A stretch of 64,000 nucleotides of DNA from Streptomyces sp. NRRL F-5126 (lineage in GTDB: Bacteria > Actinomycetota > Actinomycetes > Streptomycetales > Streptomycetaceae), in contig NZ_JOFZ01000015.1 of the NCBI RefSeq assembly GCF_000721265.1, forward strand, positions 1 through 64,000, read 5' to 3'. Below, piece by piece: positions 45,814-54,161 of the stretch. A program made the position numbers and the translations under genes. The notes beneath the pieces were generated by a model that did not search any database, was not told the DNA's origin, and saw only the letters and a program-made list of their open reading frames with translations. Each line of letters opens with the position of its first letter. The stretch's first letter is position 1.

Positions 45814-46946
45814 AGGCGCACCAGCGGTTCCAGATCGGCGAAGCGCTTGTCACCGATCCCATCGACCTCGCGCAGTTCGTCGACGGAACGGAACCCGCCG
45901 TTCTGCGCGCGGTAGTCGAGGATGTGCTGCGCCAGCACGGGCCCCACGCCCGGCAGCGTGTCGAGCTGGTCCTTCGTGGCGGAGTTCAGGCTGACGGGTC
46001 CGGTGGAGGCCCCCGGTGGCGCGGCGCCCCCGCCCGCGCCACCGCCCGCGCCCGCGCCCGCGCCACCGGACGAGACGGCCGGGGCGCCGCCGGGGCCGCC
46101 GACGACGACCTGCTCTCCGTCCGTCAGCAGGCGGGCCCTGTTGATGCCCGTGAGGTCCGTGCCCTTCTTCGCCCCTCCGGCCTCGCGCAGCGCGTCCTCC
46201 ACCCGCGAGCCGGTGGGCAGCCGGAACACGCCGGGGTGGCGGACCTCGCCCGCCACGTCCACCACAATCCTGGCGGGCGGTCCCGCCGATGACGCGGGCC
46301 CCGCGGCGGCCGACGGCAGGGCCCCGCCCCGGCCGCCGCCCTCGGACAAGGCCGGGGGCGCGTTGGAGGCGGCGGTGGCCGGGGACGGCGCCGCCTCGCG
46401 CACGCTGCCCACCGTCCGCGGGGCGCTGACGGCTTTCGGCCGCGCCACCCAGAAGTGGTGGACGGCCAGCAGCGCCGCCACCGCGAGCACGGCGCCGAGC
46501 GCCGCCAGTGCCCTCGGCTCGATCCCGAACCGCAGCCTCACCCACACCGGCAGCCGGTCCCGCAGCGCGAGCGTGAAGCGCTCGCGGCGGCCCAGCGCGC
46601 CGAAGGACGCGCCACCGTCCCGCGCCAGTGGCGGGGGCTCGGGCTCGGGCTCGCACGCGGCGTCGGACTCGGCGCCGGGCGCAGCTGCCGATGCGGCTGC
46701 CGCGCCCCCTCCCAGCAGCGCGTCCGCGCGGCGGCGCGCGCTGTCCGGCCCGGCAGGCGGCTTCAGCGGGGGCATCAGCGCCGTGTCCGCCTCTTCCCCG
46801 CTCGCGCGCGCCTGCCTCTCGCGCGCACGCACGAGCGCCCGGGAAGAGCGAGGCACCCGGCCGGAGCCACCGCCGGCGGAACGGGTGGCCGCGGGACGAG
46901 CGGGCAGAGGTCGGGGCTGGGCGCGGGGCCGCACACGGAGGGTCAT
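45810..46946 (-). CDS. comEA: ComEA-family helix-hairpin-helix DNA-binding protein
   Basis: A 378-aa protein with a long Arg/Pro-rich cytoplasmic N-terminus (about 1-140), one transmembrane helix (about 144-165), a Ser/Ala/Gly linker, an SLBB domain (IVVDVAGEVRHPGVFRLP, about 225-285), a Gly/Ala spacer and a C-terminal double HhH (SLNSATKDQLDTLPGVG, VDELREVDGIGDKRF). It captures extracellular double-stranded DNA for ComEC. ATG at 46946. The upstream region contains two DnaA-box-like sequences. Confidence 0.92.
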   Translation of the reverse strand: MTLRVRPRAQPRPLPARPAATRSAGGGSGRVPRSSRALVRARERQARASGEEADTALMPPLKPPAGPDSARRRADALLGGGAAAASAAAPGAESDAACEPEPEPPPLARDGGASFGALGRRERFTLALRDRLPVWVRLRFGIEPRALAALGAVLAVAALLAVHHFWVARPKAVSAPRTVGSVREAAPSPATAASNAPPALSEGGGRGGALPSAAAGPASSAGPPARIVVDVAGEVRHPGVFRLPTGSRVEDALREAGGAKKGTDLTGINRARLLTDGEQVVVGGPGGAPAVSSGGAGAGAGGGAGGGAAPPGASTGPVSLNSATKDQLDTLPGVGPVLAQHILDYRAQNGGFRSVDELREVDGIGDKRFADLEPLVRL

Positions 46947-46998
46947 GCCTCAACACGTTAGGTATCCGCCGCGGCTCGCGATGATCTTGGTCGAGATC

Positions 46999-47025
46999 TG
47001 TGGACGACCAGCCCGTTGTGGACAA
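46999..47025 (-). promoter_or_regulatory. Two DnaA-box-like sites upstream of comEA
   Basis: On the minus strand TTGTCCACA (47017-47025) and TCGTCCACA (46999-47007) lie in the same orientation with centres 18 bp apart. The first is an exact match to the streptomycete DnaA box TTGTCCACA and the second differs at one base. Confidence 0.5.
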
Positions 47026-47069
47026 CTCGGCCACCCCGGCGGGTGACGCGCCCGCCCCGCCGCAGCGCC

Positions 47070-47915
47070 CTACCGGGGCGAGACCACCGCTCCGAGCAGC
47101 CCCGGCCCCGTGTGCGCGCCGATCACCGCTCCCACCTCGCTGACGTGCAGCTCCACGAGGCCCGGCACGCGGTCGGCGAGCTGCTCGGCGAGCGCGGCGG
47201 CGCGCTCGGGAGCCGCGAGATGGTGCACGGCGATGTCCACCTCTCCCCCGCCGGCCCGCTCCACCACGATGTCCCGGAGCCGCCCGAGCGCCTTGGACGC
47301 GGTGCGCACCTTCTCCAGCAGCTCGATGCGCCCGCCGTCCAGGTGCAGCAGCGGCTTCACCGCGAGCGCCGATCCCAGCAGTGCCTGCGCGGCGCCGATC
47401 CTGCCGCCCCTGCGCAGATAGTCGAGCGTGTCGACGTAGAAGTACGCGGAGGTCGCCTTCGCGCGCCTCTCGGCGGCCGCGACGGCCTCTTCGAGACCGC
47501 CGTCGCCCTCGGCGGCCTCGGCCGCGGCCACGGCGCAGAAGCCGAGTGCCATGGCCACCATCCCCGTGTCCACCACCCGCACGGGCACGGGCGCGTCGCG
47601 CGCCGCGAGCACGGCCGCGTCGTACGTGCCGGAGAACTCCGCCGACAGGTGCAGCGACACTATGCCGCTCGCCCCGGCCTCGGCCGCCTTGCGGTACGCG
47701 ACCGCGAACGCCTCGGGGCTCGGCCGCGAAGTGGTCACCGACCTGCGCTTGCGCAACGCCTCCGCCACGGCCGTCGCGGAGATCTCGCTGCCGTCCTCGA
47801 ACGCCTTGTCGCCGAGCACGACGGTCAGGGGCACCGCCGTGATGCCGTAGTGCCGCGACGTCAGCGGCGGCAGGTAGGCCGTGGAATCGGTGACGATGGC
47901 GACATGGCGGGACAT
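47070..47915 (-). CDS. DegV-family fatty acid-binding protein
   Basis: A 281-aa DegV protein that holds a fatty acid for the acyl-phosphate-making kinase FakA in other bacteria. Family parts: VAIVTDSTAYLPP, TSRPSPEAFAVAY, SLHLSAEFSGTYDAA and YFYVDTLDYLRRGGRIG. The ATG at 47915 begins MSRHVAIVTDS; the longer open frame upstream adds no family sequence. It lies between the coiled-coil membrane protein and comEA on the same strand. Confidence 0.92.
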   Translation of the reverse strand: MSRHVAIVTDSTAYLPPLTSRHYGITAVPLTVVLGDKAFEDGSEISATAVAEALRKRRSVTTSRPSPEAFAVAYRKAAEAGASGIVSLHLSAEFSGTYDAAVLAARDAPVPVRVVDTGMVAMALGFCAVAAAEAAEGDGGLEEAVAAAERRAKATSAYFYVDTLDYLRRGGRIGAAQALLGSALAVKPLLHLDGGRIELLEKVRTASKALGRLRDIVVERAGGGEVDIAVHHLAAPERAAALAEQLADRVPGLVELHVSEVGAVIGAHTGPGLLGAVVSPR

Positions 47916-48014
47916 GCTCCGGAGGTTACCCGCAGCGGCGCTGCTCAGGCAGCCGGGGCCTCGGAGAACCGGAACCATCGCTACCAGTATCCGTACGAAC
48001 CCCCCGCCCCGGGC

Positions 48015-48743
48015 TCAGCCGGACGCCTCCGGCCGTTTCCGCGTGCGCCACGCCTCCTTGCGCAACGGATTCCCGGCTGCGAAGCGCCGGGGGTCGGAAG
48101 GGCCGATCGCCTCGGGCCCGGCGGCGTCCGCCGCCTCCACCGCCTCGGTGCTCCCCGCGCCGGCCGGGCCCCACTCCCGTGGGCCCTCGTGCTCCTCGAC
48201 GGGCGCCCAGTGGCGCAGCGCTCCCGACTCCACATCGATGTCCGCGCTCAGTGCCGCCAGGTCGTCGTCCGCGAACTTCCTGGCCCTGTCCCTGATCGCC
48301 CACCGCAGCGAGTCCGCGGCGCGCGTGATCTGCTCCGTGCGCTCCCGCAGCTCCTGAAGGTGGGCGCCGACCGTCGCGCGGTCCGGGTCGCGCTCGGCGT
48401 GTTTGAGGTGACCCTCGAGCTCGTGTCCGTGGGCGCTGAGCCGTTCGAAGAGGCGTGCCGACTCCTCAAGCGACGCGTCGGCGGCGACGCCCGCGTACAG
48501 CGCCTCCTGCGTCGACCGCATGGACGTCCGCAGCCGCAGCCTGAGCTGCGCGAGCTCGCCGGCCATGCCGGGTTGCCCGAAGCTCTTGGCGCGCAGCGTC
48601 GTGTCCTCGACGGAACGGCGCGCCTGCGCGATCGTGCGGTCCACGCCCCGCTTGGCGGCCCCGACCGCCTTCACCGTCGCGTACGCACCCACCACGACCG
48701 CGGCGACGAAGAGCAGCACCACGATGAGCAGCACGGCTTCCAT
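48015..48743 (-). CDS. Membrane-anchored coiled-coil protein of unknown function
   Basis: A 242-aa protein. One N-terminal transmembrane helix (residues 3-24, LLIVVLLFVAAVVVGAY), then a long charged helical region rich in heptads (about 30-160) and an acidic, Ala/Gly-rich disordered tail (about 175-242) ending basic. The topology suggests a cytoplasmic coiled coil tethered to the membrane, or a DUF948-like protein. ATG at 48743 with GAGGG six bases upstream. It is conserved in position between leuS and degV in streptomycetes as far as I recall; function unknown. Confidence 0.78.
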   Translation of the reverse strand: MEAVLLIVVLLFVAAVVVGAYATVKAVGAAKRGVDRTIAQARRSVEDTTLRAKSFGQPGMAGELAQLRLRLRTSMRSTQEALYAGVAADASLEESARLFERLSAHGHELEGHLKHAERDPDRATVGAHLQELRERTEQITRAADSLRWAIRDRARKFADDDLAALSADIDVESGALRHWAPVEEHEGPREWGPAGAGSTEAVEAADAAGPEAIGPSDPRRFAAGNPLRKEAWRTRKRPEASG

Positions 48744-48813
48744 GGGTGCCCTCCGAAACGGTCGCGGCCCGGTCGGTCCGGGCCTCAGCGGCCCCTTCCA
48801 CGGTAAACGCAGC

Positions 48814-48852
48814 GGGGCGGCCGCGGGTTCCTCCAGAACCCCCAACCGCCCC
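48814..48852 (-). terminator. leuS terminator
   Basis: A two-part stem: GGGGCGG/CCGCCCC outside, GGGTTC-ctcca-GAACCC inside. It lies about 56 bases past the leuS stop and before the coiled-coil gene. Confidence 0.7.
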
Positions 48853-48908
48853 GTAGGGGAGGCCCCTGACGAGCCGGGCGCAGGGGCCGCCCGGCAGAGG
48901 CGAAGGGC

Positions 48909-51794
48909 CTACGCCGGCACGATGTTCACGAGCTTCGGCGCGCGGACGATCACCTTCCTGATCCCCGCGCCGCCCAGCGCCGCCACCACCCCGGGCTGGG
49001 CGAGCGCCAGCGCCTCGAGATCGGCGTCGGACACCGAGGGCGGCACGTCGAGGCGCGCCTTCACCTTGCCCTTGACCTGCACCACGCACGTCACCGTCTC
49101 GTCCACGACGTACGCCGGGTCCGCGACGGGGAAGTCCTGGTGGACGACGGTGTCGGTGTGGCCGAGCCGGTGCCACAGCTCCTCGGCGATGTGCGGGGCG
49201 AACGGCGCGACGAGCAGCACGAGCCGCTCGGCCACGGACCGTGCGACCGGGGCCGCCGTCTTCGTCAGGTGGTTGTTCAGCTCGGTGATCTTGGCGACCG
49301 CGGTGTTGAACCGCAGCGCCTCCAGGTCCTGGGTGACCCCGTCGATCGCCTTGTGCAGCGCGCGCAGGGTCTCCTCGCCGGCTTCGGCGTCCACCACGGT
49401 GACGTCGCCGGTCGCCTCGTCCACGACGTTGCGCCACAGCCGCTGCAGCAGCCGGTACTGGCCGACGACCGCGCGCGTGTCCCAGGGCCTGGACACGTCG
49501 AGCGGGCCCATGGCCATCTCGTAGAGGCGCAGCGTGTCCGTGCCGTACTCGGCGCTGATCTCGTCGGGCGTGACGGCGTTCTTCAGCGACTTGCCCATCT
49601 TGCCGAGCAGCCGGCTGACCTTCTCGCCCTCGTAGTAGTAGGCGCCGTCGCGCTCCTCGACCTCGGCCGCGGGTACGGCGATGCCGCGCTTGTCGCGGTG
49701 GACGAACGCCTGGATCATGCCCTGGTTGTACAGCTTGTGGAACGGCTCGGAGGCCGAGATGTGCCCCAGGTCGAACAGCACCTTGATCCACATGCGGGAG
49801 TACAGCAGGTGGAGCACGGCGTGCTCCGCCCCGCCCACGTACAGGTCGACGCCGCCGTGCGGCATGCCCTCACGCGGCCCCATCCAGTACCGCTCGACGG
49901 CGGGGTCGACGGCCTCGGCGGTGTTGGTCGGGTCCAGGTAGCGCAGCATGTACCAGCAGGAACCCGCCCAGTTGGGCATGGTGTTCGTCTCGCGGCGGTA
50001 GCGCCTGACGCCCCGTCCGTCGCCCAGGTCCAGGTCGACTTCGACCCAGTCCTCGTTGCGCGACAGCGGCGTCTCGGGCTCGGTGTCGGCGTCGTCCGCG
50101 TCGAACGTGCGCGGCGAGTAGTCGTCGACCTCGGGCAGTTCGAGCGGCAGCATCGACTCGGGCAGCGCGTGCGCGGTGCCCTCCTCGTCGTAGACGATCG
50201 GGAAGGGCTCGCCCCAGTACCGCTGGCGGCTGAACAGCCAGTCGCGCAGCCGGTAGTTGACTGTGCCCTCGCCGATGCCGGTCTCGGCGAGCCAGGCGGT
50301 GATGCGGGCCTTGGCCTCGACGACGCCGAGGCCGTCGAGGGCGATGTCCGTGCCCGTGGAGTTGACCAGCACGGCGTCGTAGGAGGCGAACGCGTCGTCC
50401 CATGCGGCCGGGTCGGTGGAGCGGCCGTCGGTCGGCTGCACGACGCAGCGCATCGGGAGCTCGAAGGCGCGCGCGAAGGCGAAGTCGCGGCTGTCGTGGG
50501 CGGGCACGGCCATGATCGCGCCGGTGCCGTAGCCCATCAGGACGTAGTCGGCGATGAAGACGGGCACCTGGTCGCCGCTGACGGGGTTGGTTGCGAACGC
50601 GCCGGTGAAGACGCCCGTCTTGTCCTTGGCCTCCGCCTGACGCTCGACGTCCGACTTCGAGGCCGCCTGCTTGCGGTAGGCGTCGACGGCGTCGGCCGGG
50701 GTCGCGTGGCCGCCCGTCCATACCTCGTGCGTGTCGGCGGGCCAGGCGGCGGGCACGATCTTGTCGACCAGGTCGTGCTCGGGCGCGAGCACCATGTACG
50801 TGGCGCCGAACAGCGTGTCCTGGCGCGTGGTGAAGACGGTGATCGCGTCGCCCGCGCCGCCCACCGGGAAGTCGACGCGCGCGCCCTCGCTGCGGCCGAT
50901 CCAGTTGCGCTGCTGGAGCTTGATGGCCTCGGGCCAGTCCAGGGCGTCCAGGTCGTCGATCAGCCGGTCGGCGTACGCGGTGATCCGCATGTTCCACTGG
51001 CGCAGCTTCTTCTTGAACACCGGGTAGTTGCCGCGCTCGGAGCGGCCGTCCGCGGTGACCTCCTCGTTGGCCAGCACGGTGCCGAGCCCGGGGCACCAGT
51101 TGACCGGCGCGTCCGAGGCGTACGCCAGCCGGTACCGCCCCAGCACGTCGGCGCGCTCGGCGTCACCGAGCGCCGACCAGGGCCGCCCGTCGGGAGTCGG
51201 CCGCTGCCCCCGCTCGAACTGGGCGACGAGCGTCTCGACGGGCCGCGCCTTGCCCGCGGCCGGGTCGTACCAGGAATGGAAGATCTGCACGAAGATCCAC
51301 TGCGTCCAGCGGTAGAACTCCGGGTCGATCGTCGCGACCGCGCGCCGCTTGTCGTGGCCGAGACCCAGGCGGCGCAACTGCCGCGTCATGTTCTCCATGG
51401 CGGCCTCGGTGGAGACCCTGGGGTGGGTGCCGGTGGCGACGGCGTGCTGCTCAGCGGGCAGGCCGAAGGCGTCGAAGCCCAGCGTGTGCAGCACGTTGTG
51501 GCCCGTCATCCGCTGGTGGCGCGCGTACACGTCGGTGGCGATGAAGCCGAGGGGGTGCCCTACGTGCAGGCCGACGCCCGACGGGTACGGGAACATGTCC
51601 ATGACGTACCGCTTGGGCCTGGCCACGATCGCCGGGTCGCCGGCCAGGTCACCGCTCGGGTTGGGCGCTTCGTACGTGCCGTCGGCGTCCCAGAAGTCCT
51701 GCCAGCGCGCCTCGATGTCGGCGGCCATGGCGGCCGTGTAGCGGTGGGGCGCGGTGTTCTCCGCGCCGGCGGCAGCCGGGTTCGTCTCGCTCAT
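48909..51794 (-). CDS. leuS: Leucyl-tRNA synthetase
   Basis: A 961-aa class Ia synthetase. The HIGH-like motif is in [14 protein letters not shown], the large CP1 editing domain has [18 protein letters not shown] (shown by [12 protein letters not shown]), the KMSKS loop reads [11 protein letters not shown], and the C-terminal domain contains [12 protein letters not shown]. It charges tRNA-Leu with leucine. The ATG at 51794 ([10 protein letters not shown]) is chosen because the frame upstream covers a leader with its own peptide and a terminator. Expression is very likely controlled by the leucine-codon attenuator at 51857-51963. Confidence 0.97.
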   Translation of the reverse strand: MSETNPAAAGAENTAPHRYTAAMAADIEARWQDFWDADGTYEAPNPSGDLAGDPAIVARPKRYVMDMFPYPSGVGLHVGHPLGFIATDVYARHQRMTGHNVLHTLGFDAFGLPAEQHAVATGTHPRVSTEAAMENMTRQLRRLGLGHDKRRAVATIDPEFYRWTQWIFVQIFHSWYDPAAGKARPVETLVAQFERGQRPTPDGRPWSALGDAERADVLGRYRLAYASDAPVNWCPGLGTVLANEEVTADGRSERGNYPVFKKKLRQWNMRITAYADRLIDDLDALDWPEAIKLQQRNWIGRSEGARVDFPVGGAGDAITVFTTRQDTLFGATYMVLAPEHDLVDKIVPAAWPADTHEVWTGGHATPADAVDAYRKQAASKSDVERQAEAKDKTGVFTGAFATNPVSGDQVPVFIADYVLMGYGTGAIMAVPAHDSRDFAFARAFELPMRCVVQPTDGRSTDPAAWDDAFASYDAVLVNSTGTDIALDGLGVVEAKARITAWLAETGIGEGTVNYRLRDWLFSRQRYWGEPFPIVYDEEGTAHALPESMLPLELPEVDDYSPRTFDADDADTEPETPLSRNEDWVEVDLDLGDGRGVRRYRRETNTMPNWAGSCWYMLRYLDPTNTAEAVDPAVERYWMGPREGMPHGGVDLYVGGAEHAVLHLLYSRMWIKVLFDLGHISASEPFHKLYNQGMIQAFVHRDKRGIAVPAAEVEERDGAYYYEGEKVSRLLGKMGKSLKNAVTPDEISAEYGTDTLRLYEMAMGPLDVSRPWDTRAVVGQYRLLQRLWRNVVDEATGDVTVVDAEAGEETLRALHKAIDGVTQDLEALRFNTAVAKITELNNHLTKTAAPVARSVAERLVLLVAPFAPHIAEELWHRLGHTDTVVHQDFPVADPAYVVDETVTCVVQVKGKVKARLDVPPSVSDADLEALALAQPGVVAALGGAGIRKVIVRAPKLVNIVPA

Positions 51795-51856
51795 GTCCTC
51801 AGAAGCTCCATCGGTCGTCTCTGCCGCGGGTCCCAGTCGTTTCTGCCGCGGGAACG

Positions 51857-51934
51857 AAAAAACCCCTCGCACAGGAGGGGACGCCGCGCTGATTTTGACG
51901 GGATCTCTCATCCGCCGGTACTGATCAGCGCGGC
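51857..51934 (-). promoter_or_regulatory. leuS attenuator: hairpin pair and U-tailed terminator
   Basis: On the minus strand GCCGCGCTGAT (51934-51924) pairs perfectly with ATCAGCGCGGC (51893-51883). Two bases later comes CCCCTC-N6-GAGGGG followed by six U (51880-51857), an intrinsic terminator unusual in its clean U tract for this genome. The 5' arm of the first hairpin overlaps the last codons and stop of the leader peptide, so ribosome position would decide which structures form. Confidence 0.8.
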
Positions 51935-51963
51935 TCGCTAAGCAGAAGGCGTACGGCACGCAT
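51925..51963 (-). CDS. leuS leader peptide [12 protein letters not shown]
   Basis: A 12-codon ORF about 130 bases upstream of the leuS ATG, with three consecutive leucine codons CTT CTG CTT. CTT is rare in streptomycetes, which favours stalling when leucyl-tRNA is short. A TAACCT hexamer ends 6 bases before the ATG, so the transcript may be leaderless, starting at or near the ATG; no ribosome site is visible. A stalled ribosome would alter folding of the hairpin and terminator downstream, so leuS rises when charged tRNA-Leu falls. Confidence 0.8.
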   Translation of the reverse strand: MRAVRLLLSEPR

Positions 51964-52008
51964 GCGCACAGGTTACCGCAGCCGCCGCAAGGGCCGCACG
52001 GCGCATGC

Positions 52009-52042
52009 GTGAGGGCCCGTCCCCTGGGGGGCGGGCCCTCAC
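52009..52042 (-). terminator. Terminator after the first tRNA-Ala
   Basis: GTGAGGGCCCG and CGGGCCCTCAC, a perfect 11-bp stem, 18 bases past the tRNA 3' end. It separates the tRNA from the leuS leader. Confidence 0.8.
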
Positions 52043-52059
52043 GCCGAGTACACCGATTG

Positions 52060-52132
52060 TGGAGCTAAGGAGAATTGAACTCCTGACCTCCTGCATGCCA
52101 TGCAGGCGCTCTACCAACTGAGCTATAGCCCC
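52060..52132 (-). tRNA. tRNA-Ala(GGC), copy 1
   Basis: 73 nt folding into a full cloverleaf: acceptor GGGGCTA/TAGCTCC with the G3:U70 wobble that identifies tRNA-Ala, D arm AGCTCAGTTGGTAGAGC, anticodon loop ATGGCAT with anticodon GGC, T arm with GTTCAATTC and discriminator A. CCA is not encoded. Identical to the copy at 52834-52906. Confidence 0.97.
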
Positions 52133-52212
52133 GTGCGATGGGGCAACAGTACACGGTGACCAGGCTGGATCACCAATTCGTCGGCCCCGGCGTCAGGCCC
52201 GCGCGAACGGCG

Positions 52213-52446
52213 TCAGGCCCGCGCGAACGAGTAGAAGCGCTTCAGCGTGCAGTGCTCGTCGAGCAGCCGTCCGTAGATCGGCTCGCCCTCCAGCTCGCGG
52301 TACGTCTCGATCGGGTCGCCCTTTATGATCAGTGCCCGCGCGCACTCCTCGCACCAGTACTGGTAGGCGAGGTTCAGCGGGTCCATGTCCCTGACAATGG
52401 GCGTGCCGCTGCCGCACCAGTCGCAGGTACGCCTGTGTGCGCCCAT
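52213..52446 (-). CDS. Small zinc-ribbon protein
   Basis: A 77-aa protein with two Cys pairs, RTCDWCGSGTP and YWCEECARAL, making a zinc ribbon, followed by a conserved-looking C-terminal half (GDPIETYRELEGEP, TLKRFYSFARA). It looks like a small actinobacterial family of unknown function (I think DUF5318-like). ATG at 52446 is 2 bases after the stop of the other zinc-ribbon gene, so the two are coupled. Confidence 0.75.
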   Translation of the reverse strand: MGAHRRTCDWCGSGTPIVRDMDPLNLAYQYWCEECARALIIKGDPIETYRELEGEPIYGRLLDEHCTLKRFYSFARA

Positions 52447-52448
52447 CA

Positions 52449-52610
52449 CTAGCTCCAGCTGTGGCCGCAGGCCGTGCACACGTATGAGACTCCACCGTTG
52501 TCACCGAGCACCTGTGCCACATGGGACGAGCCGCAGGAGGGGCAGTTGAGACGGGCGGACCCGTCCGTTCCGGCACGCAGTGCATCATCGTCGATGCTGC
52601 TGGCGGACAT
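52449..52610 (-). CDS. Tiny zinc-ribbon protein
   Basis: A 53-aa protein with two CxxC knuckles: LNCPSCGSSH and YVCTACGHSW, the classical zinc-ribbon arrangement with about 17 residues between. The ATG at 52610 follows GGGAGGAGAGC. Together with the following 77-aa zinc-ribbon gene it forms a two-gene unit between two identical tRNA-Ala genes. A nucleic-acid or ribosome-associated role is plausible but not shown. Confidence 0.75.
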   Translation of the reverse strand: MSASSIDDDALRAGTDGSARLNCPSCGSSHVAQVLGDNGGVSYVCTACGHSWS

Positions 52611-52783
52611 CGTGCTCTCCTCCCGTCCCGGCCGACCGTCCCCTCCGGCGGTCCGATTCTGCCATGGCGGGGCCGCGTGGGGCAGCCGCAATCGGCCCCC
52701 CTCACGCCGCTGACAGCCGGGTCGTTATACGCACGGCCACGCTCGGCCGCGGGACGGGCGGAACACCGGGAGGGGAAACGCGC

Positions 52784-52817
52784 AGCGCCCCCGAACCGTG
52801 AACGGATCGGGGGCGCT
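52784..52817 (-). terminator. Terminator after the second tRNA-Ala
   Basis: AGCGCCCCCGA and TCGGGGGCGCT, a perfect 11-bp stem with a 12-base loop, 16 bases past the tRNA. Confidence 0.8.
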
Positions 52818-52833
52818 GTCTGCGTAGGAACCG

Positions 52834-52906
52834 TGGAGCTAAGGAGAATTGAACTCCTGACCTCCTGCATGCCATGCAGGCGCTCTACCAACTGAGCTAT
52901 AGCCCC
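52834..52906 (-). tRNA. tRNA-Ala(GGC), copy 2
   Basis: Identical over all 73 nt to copy 1, with a few identical flanking bases (GTG before and after). Anticodon GGC reads GCC and GCU alanine codons, the former being the commonest Ala codon in this genome. It has its own terminator. Confidence 0.97.
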
Positions 52907-52973
52907 GTGTGTCCTGTGCGCTGCGCGCCGCGGACAAGAAGAACCTTAGCCTGCGGGCCGCCGGAAAGTGAAA

Positions 52974-53657
52974 TCAGTCGTCGTCGCCCAGGACCGGCTC
53001 GGGCAGCGAGCCCGCGTTGTGCTCAAGCAGGCGCCAGCCGCGCACCCCTTCGCCGAGCACCGACCAGAAGCAGTTGGTCAGCCCGCCGAGGCCCTCCCAG
53101 TGGCGGGCCTCGATGCCGAGCAGCCGGCCGATCGTGGTGCGGATCGCGCCGCCGTGGCTGACCACGACGAGCGTGCCGCCGTCCGGCAGCGCGTCCGCGT
53201 GGCGCAGCACGACCGGTGCGGCCCGGTCGGCGACTTCGGTCTCCAGCTCCCCGCCGCCGCGGCGCACGGGCTCGCCGCGCTTCCACGCCAGGTACTCGTC
53301 GCCGTACCGCTCGTTGATCTCGGTGTGCGTGAGGCCCTGCCAGTCGCCCGCGTACGTCTCACGCAGGCCGGCGTCGTGCGTCACATGGAGGCCCGTCTCG
53401 GCGGCGAGCCACGCGGCCGTCGCGGCGGCGCGGCGCAGGTCGGACGAGACGATCGCGTGCGGCTTCAGCTGCGCGAGCTGCCCCGCGGCACGCCTGGCCT
53501 GCTGGATCCCGACGTCCGTCAGCTCGATGTCCGTGGAGCCCTGGAACCTGCCCTCGACGTTCCACCGGGTCTGCCCGTGCCGCCACAGCACGATCCTGCG
53601 GTCGCGCAGGGGCGCCTCCGCGGCGGACGCGGGCGGGCTGGCGCCGTACGCGCTCAG
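52974..53657 (-). CDS. Histidine phosphatase (phosphoglycerate mutase-like)
   Basis: About 227 aa. Catalytic RHGQTRWNVEGRFQG (phospho-His in RHG), the Arg in SSDLRRAAATA, the acidic residue in LRETYAGDWQG and the second His in VVVSHGGAIR, i.e. the complete histidine phosphatase core; the substrate is unknown. No ATG, GTG or TTG is available in frame near the N-terminus. The CTG at 53657 overlaps the rsfS TGA as CTGA, mirroring the ATGA/GTGA coupling elsewhere in the window, so a CTG start is the best guess. Confidence 0.88.
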   Translation of the reverse strand: MSAYGASPPASAAEAPLRDRRIVLWRHGQTRWNVEGRFQGSTDIELTDVGIQQARRAAGQLAQLKPHAIVSSDLRRAAATAAWLAAETGLHVTHDAGLRETYAGDWQGLTHTEINERYGDEYLAWKRGEPVRRGGGELETEVADRAAPVVLRHADALPDGGTLVVVSHGGAIRTTIGRLLGIEARHWEGLGGLTNCFWSVLGEGVRGWRLLEHNAGSLPEPVLGDDD

Positions 53658-54085
53658 CTCGCGTCCCCGTCGGCCTCCGCGGACAGCGCCGCGTGCTCCT
53701 CGCGCCTGCCCTTCGTCTTCGCCGCGTCCTCGGGGAGCGGCAGCTCGGGGCAGTCCTTCCAGAGCCGCTCGAGGGCGTAGAAGACCCGCTCCTCGTTGTG
53801 CTGGACGTGGACGACGACATCCACGTAGTCGAGCAGGATCCAGCGCGCGTCGCGGTCGCCCTCGCGGCGTACGGGCTTGGCACCGCACTCCTTCTGGAGC
53901 CGCGCCTCGATCTCGTCCACGATCGACTTGACCTGCCGGTCGTTGGGCGCGGAGGCGAGCAGGAAGGCATCGGTGATCGACAGGACGTCACTGACGTCGT
54001 AGGCGATGATGTCGTGCGCGAGACGGTCGGCGGCCGCCTGGGCGGCGGTCTCGACGAGCTGGACGGCACGGTCGGTAGCGGTCAC
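53654..54085 (-). CDS. rsfS: Ribosome silencing factor RsfS
   Basis: A 143-aa RsfS/Iojap protein that binds L14 and blocks subunit joining in slow growth. Family blocks: LAHDIIAYDVSDVLSITDAFLLASAPNDRQVKSI (shown by IIAYDVSDVLSITDAFLLAS), EGDRDARWILLDYVDVVVHV (DARWILLDYVDVVVHV) and ERVFYALERLW. The GTG at 54085 (VTATDRAVQL) fits the family start. The C-terminal 25 residues are a charged extension. It lies between the LCP-like gene and the phosphatase, in the nadD operon. Confidence 0.95.
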   Translation of the reverse strand: MTATDRAVQLVETAAQAAADRLAHDIIAYDVSDVLSITDAFLLASAPNDRQVKSIVDEIEARLQKECGAKPVRREGDRDARWILLDYVDVVVHVQHNEERVFYALERLWKDCPELPLPEDAAKTKGRREEHAALSAEADGDAS

Positions 54086-54161
54086 AAGCAGGCTTTCGTC
54101 GGTGGTCGTGGAGAAGTCCAGGGTCTCACGGACCACTGACAGGCCGCGCCCCGCGACCGTC

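Noticed and set aside
46999..47025. Chromosomal replication origin
   Set aside because: Only two DnaA-box-like sites, with no dnaA/dnaN genes and no large box cluster; kept only as a regulatory candidate.
49140..51941. Plus-strand open frame of 933 codons opposite leuS
   Set aside because: Antisense shadow of leuS; no domain or motif and the same biased composition.
51857..51963. T-box riboswitch upstream of leuS
   Set aside because: I see no T-box sequence or specifier loop; the leader peptide with three Leu codons explains the terminator better.
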